DNA from: Desulfuromonadaceae bacterium
GTDB taxonomy: Bacteria > Desulfobacterota > Desulfuromonadia > Geobacterales > Pseudopelobacteraceae
NCBI GenBank assembly: GCA_028686145.1
Contig: JAQUCQ010000130.1
Location: 1 to 8,527, forward strand
Direction of reading: 5' to 3'
Length of the DNA stretch: 8,527 nt
The notes under the pieces were generated by a model. That model worked only from the letters and a program-made list of their open reading frames with translations. It did no database searches and was not told the DNA's origin. The position numbers were made by a program, and so were the translations under genes. Each line of letters starts with the position of its first letter. The first letter of the stretch is position 1. Positions 1-7,346 of this stretch are shown piece after piece.

Positions 1-547
1 GTACGCACGAATTGCTTTTGACGGTCAGCATGTGCCGAATATTTTTCCACTGGTGGAAAGCTCGATCATTGTTACTTCACACAGTAAAGATCTGGCACTT
101 CCGGGCGAGCGGATCGGGTATCTCGCTGCCAATCCCCGGATGGCAACTGCCGGACAGTTTATGGAAGGGGCGGTTTTCAGCAATCGCGTCCTCGGATTTG
201 TCAATGCGCCGGCGTTGATGCAGCGGCTCGTGGCCAAGCTGCAGAATGAATCGGTTGATATTGCCAAGTATCAGGCTAAGAGGGATTTACTGGTGAGCGA
301 ATTGAGTAGTATGGGGTTCAAGCTCGTCAAGCCGGATGGCGCGTTTTATCTCTTTCCTGAATCCCCGCTTGCTGATGATGTGGAGTTTGTCAAGCTGGCT
401 CAGAAACATCATATTCTACTGGTTCCCGGGGCAGGATTCGGTGCCCCCGGCTTCTTCCGGATAGCTTACTGTTTTGATATTGGAGTGATTGAACGGAGTC
501 TCCCAGCCTGGCGCGCACTTGCAAAAGAGGTGGGACTGAAAGGATAG
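1..547 (+). CDS. Class I/II PLP-dependent aminotransferase, C-terminal part (5' end outside window)
   Basis: The frame is open from base 2 to the TAG at 545-547, giving 181 residues; roughly the first 200 residues of a normal 380-400-residue enzyme lie upstream. The internal ATG at 32 is not a real start, because coding similarity (YARIAFDG, as in the conserved E-x-Y region) continues before it. The PLP-binding lysine is visible at 86-88 in the motif SHSKDLALPGERIGY, matching the fold-type I pattern S-x-S-K-x5-G-x-R-x-GY. PDGAFYLFP follows, and then FFRIAYC, whose Arg (458-460) is the expected alpha-carboxylate-binding residue. The family transfers amino groups between an amino acid and a 2-oxo acid in the cytoplasm. 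Substrate cannot be told from this half; aspartate-type is a guess. The gene ends in a strong intrinsic terminator and is convergent with the next gene. Confidence 0.9.
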   Translation, partial: YARIAFDGQHVPNIFPLVESSIIVTSHSKDLALPGERIGYLAANPRMATAGQFMEGAVFSNRVLGFVNAPALMQRLVAKLQNESVDIAKYQAKRDLLVSELSSMGFKLVKPDGAFYLFPESPLADDVEFVKLAQKHHILLVPGAGFGAPGFFRIAYCFDIGVIERSLPAWRALAKEVGLKG

Positions 548-566
548 GGACTGATGGCCTTGAATC

Positions 567-603
567 CGGAGGAACTATTTTCCCAGTTCCTCCGCTTTTT
601 TTT
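567..603 (+). terminator. Intrinsic terminator of the aminotransferase gene
   Basis: A perfect 10-bp stem (CGGAGGAACT at 567-576, AGTTCCTCCG at 585-594) with an 8-nt loop is followed by a C and eight T's (596-603). It lies 20 bp after the aminotransferase stop. The T-tract is only on the + strand side, so it should work in one direction. It overlaps the last codons of the convergent DUF2721 gene, where the A-tract on the other strand encodes the Lys-rich C-terminus. Confidence 0.9.
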
Positions 604-1093
604 CAAGGAAACCAATGAAATCGATGGAGCGGTAAACGAAACGGAGATTAAAACGGCTCTCATACAATAATAACGCTGATGCAACAAAAAGAAAAAGTCC
701 GCCGCAGAGGGCAATTAATGTCGGGATCCAAGCCTGTTCAGTGCTGCCATAGGCAACAGTGACGGCGATGGCCAGACTTGAAGCCACAAAGAGTAATGTT
801 GCAAAATAAAGTGAGACCATTGCTTTCTGGATTAATGTTGCCCGTCGCCTTTGCAGTTCGATCTGGTCCCGCAAATGTTTCATCCGTTCTTCCGGGTAGG
901 AAATGGTGCCCGATATAATTGCTTCGACTTCGCCCTTCATGATATTGACCCGGTCAAAGATACGCCCCAGGCGGGCAGACGTGGAGAATATAAGCGTTCC
1001 GCATGCGGAAATCAGAACCGCCGGGGTAATCATTGAGGTTAAAATGTGTGAGCTGCTGAGTGCTTCCAGCAGCTCTTTTTCATGTCCGACCAT
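575..1093 (-). CDS. DUF2721 family small integral membrane protein
   Basis: A protein of 172 residues with three predicted membrane segments (about 17-37, 92-114 and 123-144). The first ends in the sequence ITPAVLISACGTLIFSTSAR followed by LGRIFDRVN, which is the signature I associate with DUF2721 proteins. A charged, probably helical segment (about 66-90) separates TM1 and TM2. The function of the family is unknown. I chose the ATG at 1093 because AAGGA lies 7 nt upstream. A longer reading from a TTG at 1135 adds 14 residues, lacks a comparable site and would overlap the pepF stop by 8 nt. It lies 34 bp downstream of pepF on the same strand, so cotranscription is likely. Its 3' end sits inside the opposing terminator. 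The family call is fairly secure and the start moderately so. Confidence 0.85.
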   Translation of the reverse strand: MVGHEKELLEALSSSHILTSMITPAVLISACGTLIFSTSARLGRIFDRVNIMKGEVEAIISGTISYPEERMKHLRDQIELQRRRATLIQKAMVSLYFATLLFVASSLAIAVTVAYGSTEQAWIPTLIALCGGLFLFVASALLLYESRFNLRFVYRSIDFIGFLEKKAEELGK

Positions 1094-1127
1094 TGGTATA
1101 TCCTTGGGCGTTCGGTGATGGTCTGAA

Positions 1128-2897
1128 TCAGGCAATCAGCTTCAACTCTTCAATCAGGCTAGCCAGTACATCATACCCTTTTTGCCAAAATCCACTGTCA
1201 GTGATGTCAATACCGGCAAGATGGGCGGTGTCGGCCGGTGAAAGTGCCCCGCCAGATTCCAGCAGGGCATGGTAGCCCGGTTTGAATGAATCTCCCTCCT
1301 CACGGTACTTCTGGAAGAGCGCCAATACCAGCAGCTCGGCAAATGTGTAGGAATAGCAGTAAAAACGGCTATGAATAAAATGGCTGATATAACTCCATCC
1401 CCAGCGATAAGCGGGAATCATTTCGACTGAATCGCCGTACAGCTTGCCGTTCTCCTCCAACCATATTTCCGCAATGCGGTCGTTCGAAAGCAGTCCCTCC
1501 GTACGCTCATTGTGCAGGCGAAGCTCAAAGCGCGTCAACACGGTCTGGCGGAAAGTGGTGGCAATGATGTCTTCAATTTTAGCACAGAGCAGCGAGCGGC
1601 GCACGACCGGATCCTTTTCGTTATCAAGTAGTCTGCGAGTCAGCAGCATTTCTCCGAAAACTGAAGCGGTTTCGGCCAAAGGAAGCGGGGCATGATAGTT
1701 CAGCATGGTCTGTTTTTGTGAGATCACAAAGTGCAGGCCGTGTCCGGCTTCATGGGCAATAGTGGCCAGATCGCGTAACGTGCCGGTAAAGTTCAGGAGC
1801 AGATAAGGAGGCGTGTCAGGTGATATCCCCATGGCAAAAGCCCCCCCCGATTTCCCGGTGCGGGGTAAAACATCGACGCGACGATCGGTAAAAAACGCAT
1901 CAACAATGCCGCCAAATTCTGGGGAGTACTCCTGGTAAGAATCCACCACCAGAGACTGGGCCTCTTCAAAGGTATAATTTCGCTCCGCTTCAGCTACCGG
2001 AGCGTAAATATCGCAATTGCGCAGCTTGTCCATCTTAAGCATTCCGGCCTTGATGCGGAAATACTCCTGGGCAAGGCCGTAATTGGCTTCGGTTACGCAC
2101 ATCAGGTGTTCAACTGCTTCATCCGGAATCTCATTGCCGATATTGGTCGGCTGGATCGGCGTACTATAGTTACGTAATTCCATCTCCTGGCCATGATCAA
2201 GGGCCATATTGTTGAAAACCGAGTTGTAGACGATGCCGTTTTCGCCGTGACGTTCCAGGAAAAGTGTCATTGCCCGGAAACGGACATCAGGCGATGTGTG
2301 GTGCAGCAGGGAAAGCAGCTCTTCACCGGTGAAGTCGCGTTGTTCGCCATCCAGTTCCATCTTATAAGTGAATGATGCAGAAAGTTCATCGAACAGTTTG
2401 GTAAAGGCGCGAACTCCGGTCAGATCCTTGCGGGTCAGGAGCCGTTCCTCGTTCTCTTTAAGGGTGTGGGGGCGGAATTTACGCATGCCTTCGAGAAAAT
2501 GGAGGTAGGGAGACGCCTCGGGAAATGCCCGGAATGATTCAAAACGTTCATCGTCCAACTCCATCAGTTCCAGGTCGAAAAATAGCAACTGCTGGGATAA
2601 CCGGCTCCCCAACTCGGAACAGCGCTGGGAAAGGGCGCGGAATGTCTCGTTTCCCGAGTTGTCGGCGAACAGCAGATGGGCATAGCAGAACGGCTTGGAC
2701 ATGCGGGTCTGAAGCGTCTCATATTCGCGAATAGCGGCCAGAAGAGCAGCGTTGTCCAGTGAAGCTGTTTTCTCAAAATAGCTGTTGCGAAAGTCGGCTG
2801 CCAGTCGTTCAAACGAGCCAAGGTCCGCTTCCAGTTCAGGAGAATCGGGGGAGGGGTAGAGCAGGGTGGTGTTCCATGTCAGATCTGTCTGCGGCAT
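1128..2897 (-). CDS. pepF: Oligoendopeptidase F family zinc metallopeptidase (M3B)
   Basis: Complete protein of 589 residues, the usual size for PepF. The zinc site is HEAGH at residues 382-386 in the context TIAHEAGHGLHF. The third ligand is probably E409 in ETAS, 23 residues after H386, as in the M3 family (H-E-x-x-H plus E). A Tyr-rich stretch near the C-terminus (about 506-520, HFIHSRFYCYSYTFA) corresponds to the substrate-binding tyrosine region of the family. No signal peptide is seen, so it should be cytoplasmic, where M3 enzymes degrade oligopeptides, including cleaved signal peptides in some species. The ATG at 2897 has GGAGG (2907-2911) 9 nt upstream. It is first in a probable operon with the DUF2721 gene and has a plausible promoter at 2936-2965. 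Confidence 0.95.
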   Translation of the reverse strand: MPQTDLTWNTTLLYPSPDSPELEADLGSFERLAADFRNSYFEKTASLDNAALLAAIREYETLQTRMSKPFCYAHLLFADNSGNETFRALSQRCSELGSRLSQQLLFFDLELMELDDERFESFRAFPEASPYLHFLEGMRKFRPHTLKENEERLLTRKDLTGVRAFTKLFDELSASFTYKMELDGEQRDFTGEELLSLLHHTSPDVRFRAMTLFLERHGENGIVYNSVFNNMALDHGQEMELRNYSTPIQPTNIGNEIPDEAVEHLMCVTEANYGLAQEYFRIKAGMLKMDKLRNCDIYAPVAEAERNYTFEEAQSLVVDSYQEYSPEFGGIVDAFFTDRRVDVLPRTGKSGGAFAMGISPDTPPYLLLNFTGTLRDLATIAHEAGHGLHFVISQKQTMLNYHAPLPLAETASVFGEMLLTRRLLDNEKDPVVRRSLLCAKIEDIIATTFRQTVLTRFELRLHNERTEGLLSNDRIAEIWLEENGKLYGDSVEMIPAYRWGWSYISHFIHSRFYCYSYTFAELLVLALFQKYREEGDSFKPGYHALLESGGALSPADTAHLAGIDITDSGFWQKGYDVLASLIEELKLIA

Positions 2898-2935
2898 TAT
2901 GGTAGGCCTCCGGATCGATAAAGTAGTATTCTTAA

Positions 2936-2965
2936 CCTATACACTGTATCTATGGAAGGCGTCAA
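2936..2965 (-). promoter_or_regulatory. Probable sigma70-type promoter for pepF
   Basis: Reading the minus strand, TTGACG (2965-2960) is followed after 18 bp by TATAGG (2941-2936); TGTATA with 16 bp spacing is an alternative -10. The predicted transcript would start near 2929 and carry a leader of about 30 nt containing the GGAGG site. This is a consensus match by eye only. Confidence 0.5.
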
Positions 2966-3082
2966 GACAGGCTCGTGTGCCGACACCAAGCAGATGCTGA
3001 ACCAGCCACTGGTTTTCAAGCCTCGGTTCTCATGCTCCGTAAGTGCAAAGATCAGCGTCAATTCATCAACACATTTCTCTCT

Positions 3083-3111
3083 GTGACATTTTGAACGGAG
3101 AACGGTATATT
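3083..3111 (+). promoter_or_regulatory. Probable sigma70-type promoter for the YdcZ-family gene
   Basis: GTGACA (3083-3088) matches the -35 consensus at five of six bases. TATATT (3106-3111) matches the -10 at five of six, and the spacing is the ideal 17 bp. Transcription would start near 3118 and leave a leader of about 30 nt before the ATG at 3149. Confidence 0.55.
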
Positions 3112-3148
3112 GGCTTTCATCTGAATGCCAGAACAAAGGAGATTCACG

Positions 3149-3595
3149 ATGAACAATTATATCCTCTATCTGCTGATGCTCTGCGGCGGTATTATGATAG
3201 CCGTCCAGCCTTCCATAAATGCCCGTTTGGCCCGGTTTGTCGGCGTACTGGAAAGCTCCTGCATCTCGTTTGCCGTCGTCACGGTTGCGCTGTTCATCGT
3301 GGTGCTGCTGGCCGGACGTGGAAGCATGCGTGAGGTTACCGGAGCATCGTGGTGGGAGTTGACCGGAGGATTGTTGGGGGCTTTCTTTGTCACCATGACG
3401 ATATTTGTGGTGCCGCGGATCGGCACTGCTGCTGCCATGGCTGCCATCATTGCGGGCCAGCTTGCCACCGGGGTGATTATGGACCATTTCGGCATGTTCG
3501 GCGGTCGCCATATACCGCTGGATTCAAGCCGCATGATTGGCATCGCCCTTCTGATGGCCGGTGGCTGGCTCGTTTTTCGTCGTGTCGCCAGTTAA
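3149..3595 (+). CDS. YdcZ/DUF606-type small membrane protein of the DMT superfamily
   Basis: A protein of 148 residues that is almost entirely hydrophobic, with about five membrane segments (near 3-22, 34-55, 71-89, 92-112 and 128-144). Recognised features are QPSINARLAR after TM1 (20-29), GGLLGAFFVT (73-82), the stretch from VVPRIGTAAA through IIAGQ (87-104) and DHFG (112-115). These are typical of the DUF606/YdcZ proteins, half-size relatives of EamA drug/metabolite transporters; the transported substrate is unknown. The start at 3149 is chosen over the in-frame ATG at 3125 because GGAG (3138-3141) sits 7 nt before it and the extra residues (PEQRRF) would precede TM1 without family support. 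It is divergent from pepF and convergent with the zinc-ribbon gene, so it is probably a single-gene unit. Confidence 0.85.
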   Translation: MNNYILYLLMLCGGIMIAVQPSINARLARFVGVLESSCISFAVVTVALFIVVLLAGRGSMREVTGASWWELTGGLLGAFFVTMTIFVVPRIGTAAAMAAIIAGQLATGVIMDHFGMFGGRHIPLDSSRMIGIALLMAGGWLVFRRVAS

Positions 3596-3615
3596 AGGAA
3601 AGTGGATTGTCGTAC

Positions 3616-3651
3616 CAAGCAGACCAATGGTGTTTTAATGGTTGATGCTTG
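3616..3651. terminator. Weak hairpin between convergent genes, possible shared terminator
   Basis: CAAGCA (3616-3621) pairs with TGCTTG (3646-3651), and inside it ACCA (3623-3626) can pair with TGGT (3639-3642) across a small internal loop. It lies exactly between the stop codons of the two convergent genes. There is no good T-tract on either side, so termination activity is uncertain. Confidence 0.3.
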
Positions 3652-4386
3652 TTAATATAAACGCCGCCGAGCCTGATACTGGCGACTCAGTTCCCGACCA
3701 CCCCAGATAAGCGCTGTCAGCATCAACAATACACCGCAGCCGAACGATATCCGCGCAATCAAATGGTCATACTGCATTAAGTCCAGGCGGGTCAGGATGA
3801 TCTCCCAATCGTGATAGTCTTCCACTTCACTCCCGGTAACGCCGCCGAGCAGCATCAGCTGTCCGGACCTGGCGTCGTCCATATAGGGAGCAATGTCCAT
3901 GAAACTCTGACCAAGCCACCAGAGGCCGACCGACGCGGCAAACCGGTCTGCTTTGAGAATAAAGGAGATGGTTACCACAAGCGGAATGAGCCACTGTCCG
4001 AGAGTACCACCCAGCACCTGGATGAAACGTCCGAATGGCGCAAATATGACATGCCCGGCTTCATGAAAAGGGAGGTTAACCAGATGCATGTACGATTCTG
4101 AAAAGGCTTCACCGCTTATGGGAGTAAAGATGAATGTGACTCCCCAGATCAGCAGAACCACCCACACAAATACTCTTCCTGCCAGTTGTATTGGGCTCTT
4201 ATTTGGCTCATCATGACTGGTTCCTGACAGGCGGTCATTCCATATACGTTCTTCTTCTGAAGAGGCGATTTCGTGATCGGCCTCGTGCTCATATCCCACC
4301 GGGTGTACTTTTGCGAAAATAACACCACAGCGAAGACATTGCATTGTGCTGTCTGGTTGTTCAAATGTGCATTTTGGGCAGATCAT
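3652..4386 (-). CDS. Zinc-ribbon membrane protein with HEAGH metalloprotease motif (M50-like)
   Basis: A protein of 244 residues. The N-terminus is a compact zinc ribbon with C3-x2-C6 and C17-x2-C20, followed by an acidic linker. Four hydrophobic segments follow (about 69-87, 121-144, 149-169 and 208-230). HEAGH (108-112) stands at the end of the loop before the second segment, in the context NLPFHEAGHVIF. Downstream are GQSFMDIAPYMDDAR (159-173) and HDW (192-194). HExxH plus a later Asp in a membrane segment resembles site-2 (M50) proteases, so D164 or D170/D171 could be the third zinc ligand; this is inference. I recall similar uncharacterised proteins in proteobacteria but no tested function. 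The gene follows glpK by 55 bp on the same strand. The ATG at 4386 has no clear ribosome binding site, but the CPKC motif immediately after it argues for this start. Confidence 0.8.
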   Translation of the reverse strand: MICPKCTFEQPDSTMQCLRCGVIFAKVHPVGYEHEADHEIASSEEERIWNDRLSGTSHDEPNKSPIQLAGRVFVWVVLLIWGVTFIFTPISGEAFSESYMHLVNLPFHEAGHVIFAPFGRFIQVLGGTLGQWLIPLVVTISFILKADRFAASVGLWWLGQSFMDIAPYMDDARSGQLMLLGGVTGSEVEDYHDWEIILTRLDLMQYDHLIARISFGCGVLLMLTALIWGGRELSRQYQARRRLY

Positions 4387-4441
4387 GGCACAACAGTCTT
4401 GTGCGGAAGTTTGAAAATGTTGTTTTCAGCAAAGGTACACA

Positions 4442-5929
<1,488 letters not shown>

Positions 5930-5949
5930 TGTTCATGACCTCCGGAGGT

Positions 5950-6450
5950 TTATGTCGAACTAGTTTTGGATCTATTTATCCGAGCAAAACGTTTATCTTG
6001 CACTTTCCCTGAATTTATCCCAGCACATCCGGCCCGATCTCTATCTTGCCGTTTTCACCACCAACAGGCAAAATCTATATAACATGTAATTTCTGGATAA
6101 ACACCCAATTTAAGAATTAGTTTAAGTACACATTTAAAATCACATCATTGCCCACTGCAGCCAAAGTAAGACCTCAGATACTTTTCAAATCCATATTTGA
6201 CGGTTCCAAAAAATGGAGAGACAGTGCGAAATATCAAGTACTGCAGAGAGTGGCCTCACTTCAGCGGCGGAGATTATTCAAAAATATATATTGACGAGTG
6301 CCACTGTTTGTTGTATCTACTTCGGACATTTTCGGAGCCGCCAACTTCGGGTCATGCGGATGCTTTCTTAAAATACATGCACAATGTGGCACAGATTTCT
6401 GTTGCTGGGTGCATGTCGGTATTCGTAAGTACTTAAAATGTTCTATGTGT
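5950..6450. other. Gene-poor, AT-richer intergenic region between glpK and tRNA-Ala
   Basis: About 500 bp without a credible protein gene on either strand. It must hold the glpK promoter near its left end and the tRNA promoter near its right end, but I see no convincing consensus for either. The best structure is the inverted repeat at 6375-6416. An ORF from 6298 that continues through the tRNA is spurious. No transposase, integrase or direct repeat is evident. Confidence 0.6.
6375..6416 (+). repeat. Inverted repeat able to form a long imperfect hairpin, just upstream of the tRNA
   Basis: ACATGCAC (6375-6382) and GTGCATGT (6409-6416) are perfect 8-bp inverted arms. Between them GCACAG and CTGTTGC can pair with one bulged T around an ATTT loop, giving a two-tier stem. 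The right arm ends 34 bp before the tRNA. There is no T-tract, so it is not an intrinsic terminator. Confidence 0.55.
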
Positions 6451-6526
6451 GGGGCTGTAGCTCAGCTGGGAGAGCGCCTGACTGGCAGTCAGGAGGTCGA
6501 CAGTTCGATCCTGTTCAGCTCCACCA
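6451..6526 (+). tRNA. tRNA-Ala (anticodon GGC)
   Basis: A complete 76-nt cloverleaf including the encoded CCA. The 7-bp acceptor stem (GGGGCTG with CAGCTCC) contains the G3-U70 wobble pair, the alanine identity element. The D arm is GCTC/GAGC, the anticodon arm CCTGA/TCAGG has anticodon GGC at 6484-6486, and the T arm GACAG/CTGTT has loop TTCGATC. It should read GCC and GCU codons. The anticodon loop is CTGGCAG, so positions 32 and 38 are C and G, unlike the A and U of E. coli tRNA-Ala(GGC). It stands alone with a terminator directly after it. Confidence 0.97.
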
Positions 6527-6535
6527 AAAAAACTC

Positions 6536-6568
6536 AAGGGGTTAGCTTAACTGCTAACCCCTTTTTTT
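6536..6568 (+). terminator. Intrinsic terminator after tRNA-Ala
   Basis: GGGGTTAGC (6538-6546) and GCTAACCCC (6553-6561) form a perfect 9-bp stem with the 6-nt loop TTAACT, followed by seven T's (6562-6568). The upstream AA can extend the pairing into the T-tract. It lies 10 nt after the tRNA 3' end, so the tRNA is a single-gene transcription unit. Confidence 0.93.
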
Positions 6569-6584
6569 GTATTTTTCTTTTATA

Positions 6585-6613
6585 TTGGAGTAGGTGCTGC
6601 AATCAGATTTATA
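6585..6613 (+). promoter_or_regulatory. Possible promoter for the small-protein genes
   Basis: TTGGAG (6585-6590) and TTTATA (6608-6613) are separated by 17 bp, with an overlapping TTATAT as an alternative -10. It lies just after the tRNA terminator and would give a leader of roughly 85 nt before the ATG at 6706. The match to consensus is moderate and unsupported by other evidence. Confidence 0.33.
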
Positions 6614-6705
6614 TGTAATATGAATAATCCCGCCTTCTGTATTGTAGGGCGAGTTGCGTAATGGACAGGCTATCAGGCAATATACTTAATTATGAGGGGG
6701 TTTGA

Positions 6706-6861
6706 ATGGATTCACTATTTCAACAACTGCAAGAGTCATTACTTACCCATGCAAGGCCGGTACAAATTGCATTCCATATATTTGAAATATTGAGCAATGC
6801 AGGATATGATGACGAACTGATTGCAGAAGTTTCTTCCGCATTGACTGATATTGTTGCATAA
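6706..6861 (+). CDS. Small hypothetical protein, 51 residues
   Basis: A short reading frame from ATG 6706 to TAA 6859-6861, preceded by GAGGGGG 5 nt upstream, a strong ribosome binding site. The protein begins MDSLFQQLQESLL and looks soluble and mostly helical, with acidic residues in the C-terminal half (YDDELIAEVSSALTDIVA). There is no signal peptide, cysteine or recognised domain. The clean binding site, the ordinary codon composition and the 31-bp gap to the following exported Cys-rich gene support a real gene in the same transcript. I do not recognise the family. Two mini-ORFs (6620-6661 and 6661-6705) lead directly into it with stop/start contacts, which may be chance. Confidence 0.65.
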   Translation: MDSLFQQLQESLLTHARPVQIAFHIFEILSNAGYDDELIAEVSSALTDIVA

Positions 6862-6892
6862 TCTCTTGTCTTTACTGCAAAGGGGACTTCTT

Positions 6893-7201
6893 ATGTGTAG
6901 ATATTTGTTTTCAATCTGTTTGTTTCTGTTTCTGATATCAGCGACCGCAGCTTTTGCCATGGGCAACTGTGCTCAGAATAAGTTCGGGCATATCATCTGT
7001 GCGCCCCCAGGCGGCACCATTATGCTGAACAAAAATGATGAAGTGGTCTGCGGTCTTGGAAAGTGCGTGGTCAACAAGGCTGGAATAATCTTATGTTCAT
7101 CCCGTCCGGGAGGATCGGCAATTATTGACATTATGGGCAATCCAGTGTGCGCCGGTGCATGTGTCTCGGCATCGCAGCGTTATTGCCAAGGGAAAAAATA
7201 A
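6893..7201 (+). CDS. Exported Cys-rich repeat protein, 102 residues
   Basis: The ATG at 6893 is chosen because AAGGGG lies 7 nt upstream and the protein then begins directly with a signal peptide: MCR, a hydrophobic core, and a signal peptidase I site AFA|M after residue 22. A TTG at 6851 would bury this signal behind 14 residues. The mature part of about 80 residues has eight cysteines (26, 36, 53, 58, 68, 86, 90, 98), an even number suited to disulphides in the periplasm or outside. Residues 26-53 and 58-86 are an internal duplication, C-x2-N-K-x-G-x-I-x-C followed by P-G-G and ending V-C. No catalytic motif is visible. I have an impression of similar hypothetical proteins in Geobacter but know no function. 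It is likely cotranscribed with the 51-residue gene. Confidence 0.85.
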   Translation: MCRYLFSICLFLFLISATAAFAMGNCAQNKFGHIICAPPGGTIMLNKNDEVVCGLGKCVVNKAGIILCSSRPGGSAIIDIMGNPVCAGACVSASQRYCQGKK

Positions 7202-7346
7202 AGTCGACCACTATTTGATTGCCTGGCAGTAAGGGTACGTATTTAATGGCCATTTTTACGATTCGATTACTCAGGCACTATGGTCTGGCCCGTTAAATCA
7301 CCGCGTTTATGGAGAAACTGTAATTTCCCAAAAAGGAGAACACCCT

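Noticed and set aside
1094..1135. Extended N-terminus of the DUF2721 protein from TTG 1135
   Set aside because: The ATG at 1093 has AAGGA at ideal spacing, whereas the TTG would overlap the pepF stop and adds a polar stretch not expected in the family.
3000..3014. Inverted repeat AACCAG/CTGGTT between the divergent promoters as a possible operator
   Set aside because: Only 6-bp arms with a 3-nt spacer, no regulator gene nearby and no second copy; short palindromes of this size are expected by chance.
2897..3511. A minus-strand 204-codon frame antisense to the YdcZ-family gene
   Set aside because: It opposes a well-supported membrane protein with its own promoter and ribosome binding site; its His/Gln/Ser-rich composition is typical of an antisense shadow.
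4412..4428. Small inverted repeat TGAAAA/TTTTCA between glpK and the zinc-ribbon gene
   Set aside because: Six AT-rich base pairs without a T-tract are too weak to call a terminator; read-through from glpK remains likely.
6197..6436. A + strand 79-codon frame in the gene-poor region
   Set aside because: No ribosome binding site, no domain, composition like random translation, and it ends just before the tRNA.
6298..6618. A + strand 106-codon frame running from the intergenic region through the tRNA and terminator
   Set aside because: Its middle (GAVAQLGERLTGSQEVDSS) is simply the translation of the tRNA-Ala gene, a well-known false protein; the flanks have no ribosome binding site or recognisable features.
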